64,000 bases of DNA from Prescottella sp. R16 (GCF_030656875.1 NZ_CP130943.1:2604001-2668000), one strand, 5' to 3'. Shown: positions 1-11,164, numbered from the stretch's first letter. Notes: generated from the sequence alone by a model not told the origin. Numbers and translations are program-made.

Positions 1-3000
1 TGCCGGGTTCCCCGACGGCGAGGTGTGTGCCGGTGCGGGTCGCCCGCAGCAGGTCGTGCCGGTCGAGGACCGCCTGCAGGGCGCGGGTGAGGACGTTGCC
101 GGTGGTGCCGGCGGGGACGGTGACGACGACGGACTGCGCGAAGTGGTTCCACGTTCCGGGGCATCCGGCGAGCCACACCGCCAGCGGTGTCGGTGCGATG
201 TCCCCGACACCGTCGTCGGTGGTCCCGGCGACGTCGGAGGAGACGGATGCGACGGTGGCGAGTCGTTCGACGGTGGGGTGCTCGAACACGTCCTGCGGGG
301 TGAACACGATCCCGGCGGCGCGGGCGCGGGAGACGAGGGTGATGACGGTGATCGAGTCGCCGCCGAGGGTGAAGAACGACGTGTCCGCGGCCACCTCGGG
401 GACTCCGAGGGTGTCGGAGAACAGTGCGGTCAGTCGCTGCTCGACGACTCCGACGGGGCCGCGGCCCTGTGCCGCGAACGCCGCGAAGTCGGGTTCCGGC
501 AGCGCGTTCCGGTCCACCTTGCCGTTGGCGGTGACCGGCAGCTCGTCCAGGACGACGATCGCGGCGGGCACCATGTACGACGGCAGCATCTTCTCGAGGT
601 CGTCGCGGATCGCGACGGGATCGGGTTCGGTTCCGGGCTCGGCCACGACGTATCCGATGAGTCGGTCGCCGCCGGCGGAGTCGGCGGAGTCGCGGCGGGA
701 CGCGGCGACGGCGCGGTCGACCCCGGCGCAGTGCAGGAGCGCCGATTCGATCTCGCCGAGTTCGACGCGGAAGCCGCGGATCTGCACCTGGAAGTCGCTG
801 CGGCCCAGGTATTCCAGCTGTCCGTGTGCCCCGCGTCGGCCCAGGTCGCCGGTGCGGTAGCGGCGTCGCCCGCCGGGGGCGGCGACGAACCGGGACGCGG
901 TCAGTCCGGGGCGTCCCCGGTAGTCGCGGGCCAGCGCCGCACCCGACAGGTACAGCTCGCCGACGACGCCGTCCGGTACCGGGTGCAGTCGGGTGTCGAG
1001 GACGTCGACGTGCACTCCCGGCAGCGGCGTGCCGATCACGGACGGCGGCAGGTCGGCGAGTGTGCCGCGGGGCAGGTCGGCGCAGGTGTCGATGACGGCG
1101 GCCTCGGTGATCCCGTACATCTCGGTGACCGGGGCGGCGTCCGGGTCGGCGTCGTACCACCGTTGCACGGCCGCGAGCGCGAGTTCCTCTCCGCCGACGA
1201 GGACGTGCCGCAGCGCGAGGCCGCGGCCGGCGCCGTGGTCGACGAGCTGGTAGAACGCGGCCGGGGTCTGGTTGAGGACGGTGACCTGCTCGCGGGCCAG
1301 CAGGGTGACGAGTTCGTCCGGGGCGCGGGCGGTCTCGGGAGGCACCAGCACCATCGCGGCGCCGGTCGTGAGCGGCCCCCACACCTCCCACACCGACACG
1401 TCGAACGCGAGTGCGTGGAACACCGCCCACACGTCGTCGGCGCCGAACCCGAAACCGGTGCGCGCGTGTGCGAGCAGTCCGGTGATCGCACGGTGCGGCA
1501 CCTGCACGCCCTTGGGTCGGCCCGTGGACCCGGACGTGTAGATCACGTAGGCGATGTCGTCGGGGTGCGGCGGGGCGAGTGCGCCGGCCGCCGTGTCCGC
1601 GTCACCGTCCGGTTCGGCGAGGTCGGTGGCGGTGAGCACGCAGGTCGGGTGGGCGTCGGCGAGAACGAACTCGATGCGGTCGCGTGGTGCGGCGTCGTCG
1701 ATCGGCAGGTAGGCGGCGCCGGCGAGGACCGCCCCGACGATCGCGACGACCGTGTCCGCGCGGCGGGGCAGGACGAGGGCGACGACGCTGCCCGGGCCGA
1801 CGCCGCGCGCGGTGAGACGTCCGGCGAGGCGGTGGGCCCGCGCATCGAGTTCGGCGTAGGTGAGGCGGTCCGTACCGTCGACGACGGCCGGCGCGTCCGG
1901 GTGGGCGGCCACCGACGCGGCGAACAGGTCCGCGAGCGTGGTGTCCGGGCCGGGCGCCGGTACCCCGGTGTCGAGGGCGGCCCGCTCGACGCCGGTGAGC
2001 AGGTCGAGGTCGCCGACGGGCCGGTGCGGGTCGGCGGCGACCGCGGTGAGGATGCGGCGCAACCGGTCCGCGATCGCGGCGGCGGTATCGGCGTCCCACA
2101 GGTCGGTGGCATAGCCGAGGTCGAAGGTCGCCCCGGCGGGTTCGCCCGCCGCCGTGCGGTTTTCCGACACACTGAGCTGCAGGTCGAACTTGGCGACCGG
2201 GAGATCCTCGTCGAGGGGCTGCACGTCGAGGCCCGGCAGCCGCAGATAGTCGCTCATGTCGGTGCGGTACTCGACGAGCACCTGGAACAGCGGCGCGTAC
2301 GACGTCGACCGTGTCGGCGCCAGTTCGTCGACCAACCGTTCGAACGGGAGATCGGTGTGGGCGAACGCCGCCAGATCGGTGTCCCGGACGGCGGCGAGCA
2401 GGTCGGTGAACGGGGCACCCGGGTCCACCGGGGTGCGCAGGACGAGGGTGCCGACGAACATGCCGACCATGTCGTCGAGGCCGGCCTCCCCGCGGCCGGA
2501 GACGGGGGTGCCGATCACGACGTCGTCGCTGCCGGACAGCCGGGCGATCAGCACGGCCAGCGCGGTGTGCGCGAGCATGAACATCGTGGCGTCGGCGCTG
2601 CGGGCGAGCGAGGTCAGGCGGGTGTGTACCTCGGCGTCGAGCGTGAAACCGGTGGTGGCGCCGCGCAGCGACAGACGGGTCGGCCGCGGCCGATCGGTGG
2701 GCAGGGCGACGACATCGGGGATCCCGGCGAGCGTGGTACGCCAGTAGTCGAGTTGCCGACGGTACAACGAGTCCGGGTCGTCGGGGTCGCCGAGCAGGTC
2801 CCGCTGCCACAACGCGAAGTCGGCGTACTCCAGTTCGGGCGGCCCCCAGTCCGGGGGCCGGCCGCGGCGGCGGGACTCGTAGGCGCGCATCACGTCCCGG
2901 GCGAGGGTGCGCATCGAGAAACCGTCGGCGGTGATGTGGTGGGCGACGACGACGAGAACGTGGTCGCTGCGGGACAGCCGCAGCAGCCGCGACCGCACCG

Positions 3001-6000
3001 GCACCTCGCGGGCGACGTCGAATCCGGCCGACGTGAGGTCGTGCAGGTACGCGTCCAGGTCGGCGGCGGCGATCGACCGCAGCTCGGTGGCCGGCGCGTC
3101 GCCCGGGTCGAGGACATCCTGCACGGGCGCCCCGTCGGGTGCCGGATACCGGGTGCGCAGGGTGGCGTGCCGGGCGACGACGTCACCGACCGCCGCGATC
3201 AGGGCGGCCTCGTCGAGGCTGCCGTGCAGCCGCACCGCCGTCACGATGTTGTAGGCGGGCGAGGCGGTGTCGAGCTGGTTGATCGACCACATCCGCAGTT
3301 GCGCCGACGACGGCGGGACCACCTCGGGGCGGTCGTAGCGGCGCAGTGCGGGACGGCGACCGGCGGCTGCGCCGCGGCGGGAGCGGGCGGCGAGGCCCCG
3401 CACGGTGGGGGTGTCGAACACGGCGCGCACGTCGAGGTCGGCGCCCAGGACGGTGCTCACCCGCCGTGCCAGCCTGGTCGCGGTGAGCGAGTTGCCGCCG
3501 AGGTCGAAGAAGCTGTCGTCGGGGCCGACCCGGTCGATGCCGAGGACGGTCCGCACCTCGTCGGCGACGATCTGTTCGGCCGGGGTGAACGGGGCGTGTC
3601 CTCCTGCCGCGGACGGGAAATCGGGGGCCGGGAGGGCCCGGCGGTCGAGTTTCCCGGCGGGAGTGAGCGGCACCTGCCCGACGGGGACGATCAGCGTCGG
3701 CACCATGTGCGACGGGAGCCGTTGCGCGACATGGTCGATCAGCTCCGACGAAGAGACGGCCGGTTCGTCGCCGGAGCGGACGTACGAGACGAGGACGGTC
3801 GCCCCGGACGGGGCGGGGACCGCGACGGTGGCGGCGAAGTCGACCGCCGGATGGTCGGCGAGGACGGCGTCGATCTCGCCGAGTTCGACGCGGATACCGC
3901 GGATCTTCACCTGGAAGTCGCTGCGCCCCAGGTATTCGAGGGTGAGGCGGCCGGCGACGTCGCTGCGCCAGCGGACGATGTCACCGGTCCGGTACAGCCG
4001 ATCACCGGGCAGGGTGCCCTCGTCGGCCTCGGTGGGGCGGTCGGTGGCTGCGACGAACGGGCTGGCGACGAACCGTTGCGCGGTCAGCCCCGGACGGTCG
4101 TGGTAGCCGCGGGCGATGGCCGGTCCGCCGAGATACAGCTCGCCGGGGGTGCCGATCGGCACCGGCTGCAGTCGCGCGTCGAGTACCAGTTCCACGAAGC
4201 CGAGGGTCGGGCCGCCGATCGTCACCGGTTCCCCCGGGGCGAGGGGGCCGGCGAGGTTCGACATGATCGTCGACTCGGTGGGACCGTACGCGTTGAACAT
4301 GCGTCGTCCCGACGCCCACGCCTGCACGGTCTCCGGTGGGCACACCTCCCCCGCCACCGTCAGCGACTGCAGGGTGTCGAGGCCGTCCGGGCTCAGGGTG
4401 CCGACGACGCCGGGGGTGAAGAACGCGTGCGTCTCGTCCCGGTCGGCGATCACGTCGGCGAGGGCGTCGCCCGCGATCACGTCCGGGGGCGCGACCACCA
4501 GGTGCGCACCGGACCCGAACGCCATGAGCTGCTCGAACACCGACGCGTCGAAACTGGGGGACGCGAACTGGGACACCCGGGACTCGGCGGTGACGGCGAG
4601 GCTCTCGCGTTCGGCGGCAACGAGGTTCGCCAGTCCACGGTGGGTGAGGACGACCCCCTTCGGCACGCCGGTCGACCCCGACGTGTAGATCAGATAGGCG
4701 GGGTTGTCGATGCGCAGCGGCGCGGTGCGGTCGGCGTCGGTGACCGGGCCGGCCGGATACCGTGCTGCCGTGTCGCGCCACCCGTCGGTGTCGATGCAAC
4801 GCCAGGAGATACCGGACGGCAGCCGGTCCCGCCAGCGGGACACCGTCAGCCCGATCCGGGCCCCGGAGTCGCCGAGCATGTGCTCGATGCGGGCCGCCGG
4901 ATACGTCGGGTCGACGGGGACGAACGCGGCCCCGGTCTTGGCGACCGCCCACACCGCTTCGACGAACTCGATCGACCGGGTCGTCGCGAGGGCGACGACG
5001 GCCTCGGGGCCGAGCCCGTCGGCGACGAGCAGCCGCGCCGCCCGGTCGGAGCGCTCGTCGAGGTCACGGTAGGTGACGGTCCGGTCCCCGCACGACAGGG
5101 CGGGCGCGTCCGGGTCGATCCGGGCGGCCGCGGCGAGAATGTCGGGCAGGGTACGGGGTGCCCGGCCGGGCCGGCCGTGGACCGGGGCCAGGCGCGCGTA
5201 CTCGGCGTCGGACAGCAGGCGCAGGCTCGCGAGAGTCCGGTCCGGGTGGTCGGCGATCGCCAGCAGCACCCGTTCGAGCCGCTCGGCGACGGCGTCGACG
5301 TCCCGCGCGTCGAACAGGGCGGGCGCGTAGTCGATGCGGATGTCGAGTCCCCCGGCCACGGTGGCGCCGAGCGCGAACGGGTAGTGCGTGGCGTCGCGCA
5401 CCGTGACGTCGGTGACCCGCAGGCCCGCGATGTCGGTGTCGGCGGTGAGGCCGCCCCGGTCCACCGGATAGGACTCGAACACGGTGACGGTGTCGAACAG
5501 GGTGGCGGCGCCGGTGGCGTGTTCGATGTCGGCGAGCCCGACGTGCTCGTCGTCGAGGAGGGCCGCATGATCGGTGTGGCAGCGGTCCAGCAACTCCCCC
5601 AACGTTTCCGCCGGATGCAGCGTGACCCGGACCGGGACCGTGTTGATGAACAGGCCGATCATCGATTCGATGCCGTCGACCTGTGGGGGGCGTCCGGACA
5701 CGATCGCCCCGAACACCACGTCGTCACGGCCGGTCCACGCGCCCAGCACGATCGCCCACGCCACCCGCACGATCTCGGCGAGCGTGACACCCCGCGCGTG
5801 GGCGACGGCGTCGAGCCGGGCGGTGTCGACCTCGGTGAGCCGCAGATGTTCGGGGCGGGCCGTGGTGGGCAGCTGCCGGCCACGTTCCACCGGTCCGAGG
5901 AGCGTCGGGCCGTCGACGCCGGCGAGCGCGTCACGCCAGTGCGCGAGCGACGCTTCCCGGTCCACTCCGGCCAGCCAGGACAGGTAGCGGGCGAACGACG

Positions 6001-9000
6001 GGGAGTCCGGAAGGCGGTGAGCGGTGTCGGTGACTCGGGAACCGGCCGCGTACCGGGCGAGGAGTTCGCGCACCAGCAGCGGCACCGACCAGCCGTCGAG
6101 CAGGATGTGGTGGTAGGTGAGCACGAGCCGGTGCCGGTCGTCGCCGGTGCGTACGAGCAGGCCCCGCACCAGCGGTGGACGTGTCATGTCGAAGCCGCGG
6201 GCCCGGTCCTGCGCGAGGAGTCGGTCGACGTCCCGCGGATCGGGTAGGTCGGCCACCGTCCACGGCACGGTGACGTCCCGCGAGATCGGTTGCAGTGGTT
6301 CACCGTTCGCGTCCACGGCGAAGGCGGCCCGCAGGATGTCGTGGTGGTCGACGAGTCCCTGGACGGCGCGCCGCATCCGGTCGGCGTCGACGGGGCCGCG
6401 CAGCTCGAGGAACGTCTGCACCAGGTAGGGGTCGGTGTCGTCGCCGGCGGCGGCGAGTTCGGTCTGGAAGAGCAGTCCGGCCTGCAACGGGGTGGGCGGC
6501 CACACGTCGGCGAGGGACGGGTAGGCATCGGACAGGTCGTCGAGGGCCTTCTGGTCGAGCCGGACGAGAGGCACGTCCGACGGGGTGAGCCCGCCCGCGC
6601 CGGGCGCGGCGGCCGCGGCGGCCAGCTCCCCGCACACGGACTGCCAGTGCGCGGCGAGGTCGTCGACGTCACCGGCGTCCAGGATGCGGGTCGGGTAGGT
6701 GACGGCCATTCTCAGCGTCGGCCCGGCAGCGTGGTCGACGGGGTCGACGGGGTCGACGGTGAGGAGGTTGACGTCGAGGACCGCGGACAGGGGCATGGCG
6801 GGGCCGACGATCTCACCGAGGTCGCCGAGGTCGTCGACGGGCTGCCAGTCGCCGGCCCCGCCCCCGTGTTCCACCGCCATCCGGCCCAGATAGTTGACGC
6901 TGACCTGCGGGTCCGGCAGGCCCGCGCACGGGTCGTCGGCGCCGAGATGCCGCAGCAGCCCGTAGCCGATGCCGTGGTCGGGGGCGGCCCGCAGCTGCTC
7001 CTTGACGCGCTGCAGCGCGGCGATCGGGTCGGCCGGGGCCGGCCCGGTCAGGTCCACGTGGACGGGATGGGTAGTGGTGAACCAGCCGACGGTGCGGGAC
7101 AGGTCGGCACCCGGCACCACCTGCTCCTCACGGCCGTGCCCCTCGAGCAGGATCGTGCACGACGGCCGGTCGGGGTGCCGCCACCGCACGAGCGCGAGTA
7201 CCAGGGCGGTGACGACGGCGTCGTCGACGCGGCCGTGGACGCTGTCGGGGACGGCGGTGGACATCGCGGCGGTCACGTCGTGCGGCAGGTCGACCGTGAC
7301 GGTGGCCGCGGTGGCGGCGGTGTCGCGGGCTGGGTCGAGGCGCCGCGGCGCGAGCGGCCGGGTGGGTGCGGTGAGGACCGTCCGCCAGAAGGTGGCGTCG
7401 TCGCGTGGTGCGGCGGCGAGGGCGTGCGACCACGTCCGCATCGACGTCCCTACCGGCGGCAGGACCGGGGCGGTACCGGCCCGGGCCTGCCGCCACGCGG
7501 ACGCGAGATCCGGGAGCAGGATGCGCCACGACACCCCGTCGACGACCAGATGATGGATCACGATCAGCAGCCGTCCGGGGTCGCCCGGACACCAGGTGAC
7601 CGCCACCATGCGACCGGCCTCGGGGTCGAGGCGGTCGGCGGTGGCAGCGCGGGCGGCCTCGAGGTCCGTCGTGTCGAGCCTGCACACGACGTCGCCGGCC
7701 GCGACCACGCCCGGTGACGGCACCTCGAATGTGGCGGTGTCGCAGCGGAATCGGGCCCGGAGCATGTCGTGGTGATCGAGGACGGTCTGCACCGCCGTCT
7801 CCAGGTCGGCCGCGGTGAGGTCGGCCGGCACCGACACGCACACCGACTGCGCCAGCCGGCGCCACCCCTGACCCTGCCCGGCCAGCCACCGCACGATCGG
7901 GAGGGCTGCGACCTCGCCGAGGCCACCGCCGGGCAGTTCCGGTAGCGCGGGCGGCTCCCTCGCAGCGGTGGCGACCGCGGCGAGACCGGCCACGGTGAGC
8001 CGGTCGAACACGTCGTGCGGGGTGAACACCACCCCGGCCTCGCGAGCGCGGGACACCAACTGGATCGCCATGATCGAGTCGCCGCCGAGCGCGAAGAACG
8101 ACTCGTCGGCGGACACCGCGTCGACCCCGAGGAGCTGCGCGAACAGGCCGGCGACGGTCTCCTCGACGCGGCCGGACGGTGGGCGTCCGGCCGCCGCCCC
8201 GGGATCGGGCGCCGGCAGCGCGCGGCGATCGACCTTGCCGTTGGCGGTCAGCGGCAGCCGGTCGAGGACGACGACGGCGGCCGGGACCATGTACGACGGC
8301 AGCAGCCCGCCGACGGCGCCGCGCACCGCCCGCGGATCGAGGACCGCCCCCGGTTCGGGGACGACGTACGCGACGAGCCGCACCGGGTCGGCGGTGTCCC
8401 GGTGCGGCACCACGACGGCGCGCGCGACACCGGGGCGGGACGCCAGTGCCGCCTCGATCTCCCCGGGTTCGACGCGGAAGCCACGCACCTGAACCTGGAA
8501 GTCGCTGCGCCCCAGGAACGTCAGTGTGCCGTCGGTGTCGGCGCGGGCCAGGTCACCGGTCCGGTACAGGCGGGCGCCGTCGGCCGCGAAGGGGTCCGCG
8601 ACGAACCTCTCGGCGGTGCGGCCGGGGCGGCCGCCGTAGCCGCGGGCCACCTGATCACCGCCCGCATAGATCTCCCCCACCACCCCGGCCGGGACGGGCC
8701 GCAGCCGGCGGTCGAGCAGATGCAGGCGCACCCCGGGCAGCCCACGGCCGACGAGGTTGCCCGGGGCCGCCGCGGTGTGGGCGCCGAGGACCGCGCCGGT
8801 GAGGAACACCGTGGTCTCCGTGATGCCGTACACACTGATCAGCGCGGATCCGTCACCGGTGTGCCGGTTCAGCCACGGCACCGTGCGGGACTGGTCGATG
8901 TCGTCGCCGCCGACACAGATCCGGCGCACCCCGAGCGTCGGGCGGCCGTCGCGTTCGGTGTCGGCCAGGTTGAGGAACGCCGCCGGCGTCTGTCCCACGA

Positions 9001-11164
9001 CCGTGACGTGTTCCCGGGCCAGGAGATCGGCGAACGCGTCCGGGGTGCGGGCGGTGTCGCGGTCGACGACGACGAGGGTGCCGCCGGAGGTGAGCGCACC
9101 CCAGATCTCCCACACCGAGAAGTCGAACGCGAACGAGTGGAACAGCGTCCACACCTCGCCGCCGGGAATGTCGAACGCGGCCGCGGCGCGGGCGACGAGC
9201 GCGGTGACGCTGCGATGCGTCACCTGCACCCCCTTCGGCCGGCCCGTCGACCCGGATGTGTAGATCGCGTACGCGAGACGGTCGGGGCGCAGCGGGCCGC
9301 CGCGTTCGGTGTCGGTGACCGGGCCGGACGGCAGGGCCGAGTCGTTTCCGGCTGCGACGGCGTCGACATCGGCGACGTCCGCAGCGGTGACGACGCATCG
9401 GGGGTGCGCGTCGGCCAGGATGTGGTCGCGGCGGTCCGCGGGGGTGTCCGTGTCGACCGGAACGTAGTGGCCGCCCGCGGTGAGGACGCCGAGGAGCGCC
9501 ACGATCTGGCCGATTCCGCGGTCGACGAGCACCGCGACCGGCGTCTCGGGGCCGACGCCGCGGCCGACGAGGCAGCGGGCGAGGCGGTTCGCGCGGGCCA
9601 CGAGGGTCCGGTAGGTGATCGACTCGTCGCCCGCGACGACCGCGACCCGGTCCGGGTCGTCGGTGGCCCGGTCCGCGACGAGTTCCGGCAGCGTCCGTTC
9701 CGGTGGCCGGACGCCGGTGTCCGGCCACGACGCGACCGGTGTGGGGTGCGCGGTGAGCGGCAGATCTCCCACCGGGGCGGTGGGATCGGCGGTGAGAAGT
9801 TCGCGGAGCAGTCGGGTGAACCGCGCGTAGTGGGTGTGCAGGGACGGCTCGTCGTAGAGCTGCGGGTTCGCCTTGAAGTCCAGCCGGATCGGGGCCGTCG
9901 GGCCGTACCGGTAGACGTTGACGAGCAGATCCTCGACGGGGCCGGACGACAGCACGTGCAGCGTTGATCCGGCGTCGCCGAAGCGCAGCTCGGCCGGGAA
10001 CAGCATGAGGTTGAGCAGTGGCCCGGTGAATCCGCGGCCGGCACTGCGATCCCCGCCAGGACCCCCGCCGCGTTCCCGGAGCAGTTCCTCGTGCCGGAAC
10101 CGCTGGTGCCGCAGCGCCCCGGACAGCGTCCGGCCCACCTCCGCGATCAGGTCGCCGACGGTGGCGGCGGCACCGATCGTGACCCGCAGCGGCACGACGT
10201 TGGCGAGGGTGCCGCCCGAGCGGCGCAGCACCGCGGTGGTGCGGGACGACACCGGCATGCTCACCACGACGTCGTCGGTGCCGGTGTGCCGCGCCGTGTA
10301 GGCGGCGACGGCCGACGCGATCAGCACCGCGATGCTCACCCCGTACCGGTCCTGGGCGGCGGCGAGGGCCGTCGCGGTGTCCGGGTCGAGTTCGCCGCCG
10401 ACGTCGCGTCCGAGCGGCCGGGCAGGCGCGGACCGGCCGGCGAGGCTGCAGTGCTGCGGCATCCCCGACGTCCGCTCCAGCCAGTAGTCGCGGTCGGTGT
10501 CGTGGCGGGCCGACGCGAGATAGTCCGTCTCGGCGGCCCGGACGACGTCGAGGTCGGCGGCCCGGTTCGGCGGCGGTTCCCGACCCTCGGTGGCGGCGTT
10601 GTACAGGTCGGCGGTGCGGTAGAGCAGGGAGGCGGCGCCGACGCCGTCGAGCGCGATGTGGTGGATGCGGCTGTACCAGTACCAGTGGTCGTCGGCGAGA
10701 CGCAGCAGCACCGAGACGGCCAGCCGGTCCCGGACCGGGTCGAGCGGTGCCGCGACGTCGCACCGCATCCAGGCCAGGGCCGCGGTTTCCGGATCGGGGT
10801 CGTCGCGCAGGTCGACGATCCGGGTGCCGGTGTCGAGCCGCGGGTCCAGGATCTGCTGCGGGCGAGAATCGGTGTGTACCAGACGAATCAGACCGGACCC
10901 GAGTTCCGTGGCCGCCTGTGACACGGCGTCCGAGAGCCTGCCCGGGTCGAAGGAACCCGCGGCGTCACGAATGTCGGCGTACAGTGCCTCCGACTGCGGG
11001 ACCGCCGGATCGAGCTGCTGGGCGAGCCACTGCCCCCACTGTCCCGGTGTGAGCGGGGCCGGGGCCGAATGCCCGTCCGGCGGATCGTGCAGAACGGGCA
11101 GGGGCGGGCCGGCGTCCGTGCTGCCGGACGCCGCATCGGCTCGGAACGGCAAGTCCATGAGCAT
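1..11164 (-). CDS. Giant non-ribosomal peptide synthetase, 3' end beyond the window
   Basis: A multimodular NRPS that activates amino acids as adenylates and joins them on phosphopantetheine arms. About 3,721 residues are visible in one unbroken frame. Module 1: condensation (HHIALDG at 168-174), adenylation (YTSGSTG at 635), carrier (LGGDSI, Ser1030), epimerisation (HHLVVDG at 1204). Module 2: condensation of the type following an epimerase (HHILLDG at 1685), adenylation (YTSGSTG at 2160), carrier (LGGNSL, Ser2559). Module 3: condensation (HHITADG at 2742), adenylation (YTSGSTG at 3209), carrier (LGGDSI, Ser3604), then the start of a further epimerisation-like domain. Approximate specificity codes by eye are DFWGCGVVF, DAFFTAAIM and DVWNLGMVI, which I cannot assign to substrates. 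The first ATG after an in-frame stop is at 11164, with a weak ribosome site. The N-terminal condensation domain suggests an acylated first residue or transfer from another synthetase. No MbtH-like gene is visible. Product unknown. Confidence 0.95.
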   Translation of the reverse strand, partial: MLMDLPFRADAASGSTDAGPPLPVLHDPPDGHSAPAPLTPGQWGQWLAQQLDPAVPQSEALYADIRDAAGSFDPGRLSDAVSQAATELGSGLIRLVHTDSRPQQILDPRLDTGTRIVDLRDDPDPETAALAWMRCDVAAPLDPVRDRLAVSVLLRLADDHWYWYSRIHHIALDGVGAASLLYRTADLYNAATEGREPPPNRAADLDVVRAAETDYLASARHDTDRDYWLERTSGMPQHCSLAGRSAPARPLGRDVGGELDPDTATALAAAQDRYGVSIAVLIASAVAAYTARHTGTDDVVVSMPVSSRTTAVLRRSGGTLANVVPLRVTIGAAATVGDLIAEVGRTLSGALRHQRFRHEELLRERGGGPGGDRSAGRGFTGPLLNLMLFPAELRFGDAGSTLHVLSSGPVEDLLVNVYRYGPTAPIRLDFKANPQLYDEPSLHTHYARFTRLLRELLTADPTAPVGDLPLTAHPTPVASWPDTGVRPPERTLPELVADRATDDPDRVAVVAGDESITYRTLVARANRLARCLVGRGVGPETPVAVLVDRGIGQIVALLGVLTAGGHYVPVDTDTPADRRDHILADAHPRCVVTAADVADVDAVAAGNDSALPSGPVTDTERGGPLRPDRLAYAIYTSGSTGRPKGVQVTHRSVTALVARAAAAFDIPGGEVWTLFHSFAFDFSVWEIWGALTSGGTLVVVDRDTARTPDAFADLLAREHVTVVGQTPAAFLNLADTERDGRPTLGVRRICVGGDDIDQSRTVPWLNRHTGDGSALISVYGITETTVFLTGAVLGAHTAAAPGNLVGRGLPGVRLHLLDRRLRPVPAGVVGEIYAGGDQVARGYGGRPGRTAERFVADPFAADGARLYRTGDLARADTDGTLTFLGRSDFQVQVRGFRVEPGEIEAALASRPGVARAVVVPHRDTADPVRLVAYVVPEPGAVLDPRAVRGAVGGLLPSYMVPAAVVVLDRLPLTANGKVDRRALPAPDPGAAAGRPPSGRVEETVAGLFAQLLGVDAVSADESFFALGGDSIMAIQLVSRAREAGVVFTPHDVFDRLTVAGLAAVATAAREPPALPELPGGGLGEVAALPIVRWLAGQGQGWRRLAQSVCVSVPADLTAADLETAVQTVLDHHDMLRARFRCDTATFEVPSPGVVAAGDVVCRLDTTDLEAARAATADRLDPEAGRMVAVTWCPGDPGRLLIVIHHLVVDGVSWRILLPDLASAWRQARAGTAPVLPPVGTSMRTWSHALAAAPRDDATFWRTVLTAPTRPLAPRRLDPARDTAATAATVTVDLPHDVTAAMSTAVPDSVHGRVDDAVVTALVLALVRWRHPDRPSCTILLEGHGREEQVVPGADLSRTVGWFTTTHPVHVDLTGPAPADPIAALQRVKEQLRAAPDHGIGYGLLRHLGADDPCAGLPDPQVSVNYLGRMAVEHGGGAGDWQPVDDLGDLGEIVGPAMPLSAVLDVNLLTVDPVDPVDHAAGPTLRMAVTYPTRILDAGDVDDLAAHWQSVCGELAAAAAAPGAGGLTPSDVPLVRLDQKALDDLSDAYPSLADVWPPTPLQAGLLFQTELAAAGDDTDPYLVQTFLELRGPVDADRMRRAVQGLVDHHDILRAAFAVDANGEPLQPISRDVTVPWTVADLPDPRDVDRLLAQDRARGFDMTRPPLVRGLLVRTGDDRHRLVLTYHHILLDGWSVPLLVRELLARYAAGSRVTDTAHRLPDSPSFARYLSWLAGVDREASLAHWRDALAGVDGPTLLGPVERGRQLPTTARPEHLRLTEVDTARLDAVAHARGVTLAEIVRVAWAIVLGAWTGRDDVVFGAIVSGRPPQVDGIESMIGLFINTVPVRVTLHPAETLGELLDRCHTDHAALLDDEHVGLADIEHATGAATLFDTVTVFESYPVDRGGLTADTDIAGLRVTDVTVRDATHYPFALGATVAGGLDIRIDYAPALFDARDVDAVAERLERVLLAIADHPDRTLASLRLLSDAEYARLAPVHGRPGRAPRTLPDILAAAARIDPDAPALSCGDRTVTYRDLDERSDRAARLLVADGLGPEAVVALATTRSIEFVEAVWAVAKTGAAFVPVDPTYPAARIEHMLGDSGARIGLTVSRWRDRLPSGISWRCIDTDGWRDTAARYPAGPVTDADRTAPLRIDNPAYLIYTSGSTGVPKGVVLTHRGLANLVAAERESLAVTAESRVSQFASPSFDASVFEQLMAFGSGAHLVVAPPDVIAGDALADVIADRDETHAFFTPGVVGTLSPDGLDTLQSLTVAGEVCPPETVQAWASGRRMFNAYGPTESTIMSNLAGPLAPGEPVTIGGPTLGFVELVLDARLQPVPIGTPGELYLGGPAIARGYHDRPGLTAQRFVASPFVAATDRPTEADEGTLPGDRLYRTGDIVRWRSDVAGRLTLEYLGRSDFQVKIRGIRVELGEIDAVLADHPAVDFAATVAVPAPSGATVLVSYVRSGDEPAVSSSELIDHVAQRLPSHMVPTLIVPVGQVPLTPAGKLDRRALPAPDFPSAAGGHAPFTPAEQIVADEVRTVLGIDRVGPDDSFFDLGGNSLTATRLARRVSTVLGADLDVRAVFDTPTVRGLAARSRRGAAAGRRPALRRYDRPEVVPPSSAQLRMWSINQLDTASPAYNIVTAVRLHGSLDEAALIAAVGDVVARHATLRTRYPAPDGAPVQDVLDPGDAPATELRSIAAADLDAYLHDLTSAGFDVAREVPVRSRLLRLSRSDHVLVVVAHHITADGFSMRTLARDVMRAYESRRRGRPPDWGPPELEYADFALWQRDLLGDPDDPDSLYRRQLDYWRTTLAGIPDVVALPTDRPRPTRLSLRGATTGFTLDAEVHTRLTSLARSADATMFMLAHTALAVLIARLSGSDDVVIGTPVSGRGEAGLDDMVGMFVGTLVLRTPVDPGAPFTDLLAAVRDTDLAAFAHTDLPFERLVDELAPTRSTSYAPLFQVLVEYRTDMSDYLRLPGLDVQPLDEDLPVAKFDLQLSVSENRTAAGEPAGATFDLGYATDLWDADTAAAIADRLRRILTAVAADPHRPVGDLDLLTGVERAALDTGVPAPGPDTTLADLFAASVAAHPDAPAVVDGTDRLTYAELDARAHRLAGRLTARGVGPGSVVALVLPRRADTVVAIVGAVLAGAAYLPIDDAAPRDRIEFVLADAHPTCVLTATDLAEPDGDADTAAGALAPPHPDDIAYVIYTSGSTGRPKGVQVPHRAITGLLAHARTGFGFGADDVWAVFHALAFDVSVWEVWGPLTTGAAMVLVPPETARAPDELVTLLAREQVTVLNQTPAAFYQLVDHGAGRGLALRHVLVGGEELALAAVQRWYDADPDAAPVTEMYGITEAAVIDTCADLPRGTLADLPPSVIGTPLPGVHVDVLDTRLHPVPDGVVGELYLSGAALARDYRGRPGLTASRFVAAPGGRRRYRTGDLGRRGAHGQLEYLGRSDFQVQIRGFRVELGEIESALLHCAGVDRAVAASRRDSADSAGGDRLIGYVVAEPGTEPDPVAIRDDLEKMLPSYMVPAAIVVLDELPVTANGKVDRNALPEPDFAAFAAQGRGPVGVVEQRLTALFSDTLGVPEVAADTSFFTLGGDSITVITLVSRARAAGIVFTPQDVFEHPTVERLATVASVSSDVAGTTDDGVGDIAPTPLAVWLAGCPGTWNHFAQSVVVTVPAGTTGNVLTRALQAVLDRHDLLRATRTGTHLAVGEPG

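Noticed and set aside
23..7717. Very long plus-strand open frames opposite the NRPS
   Set aside because: They mirror NRPS codons in high-GC DNA; composition is Arg/Gly/Val-rich with no domains, while the minus strand carries every NRPS core motif in one frame.
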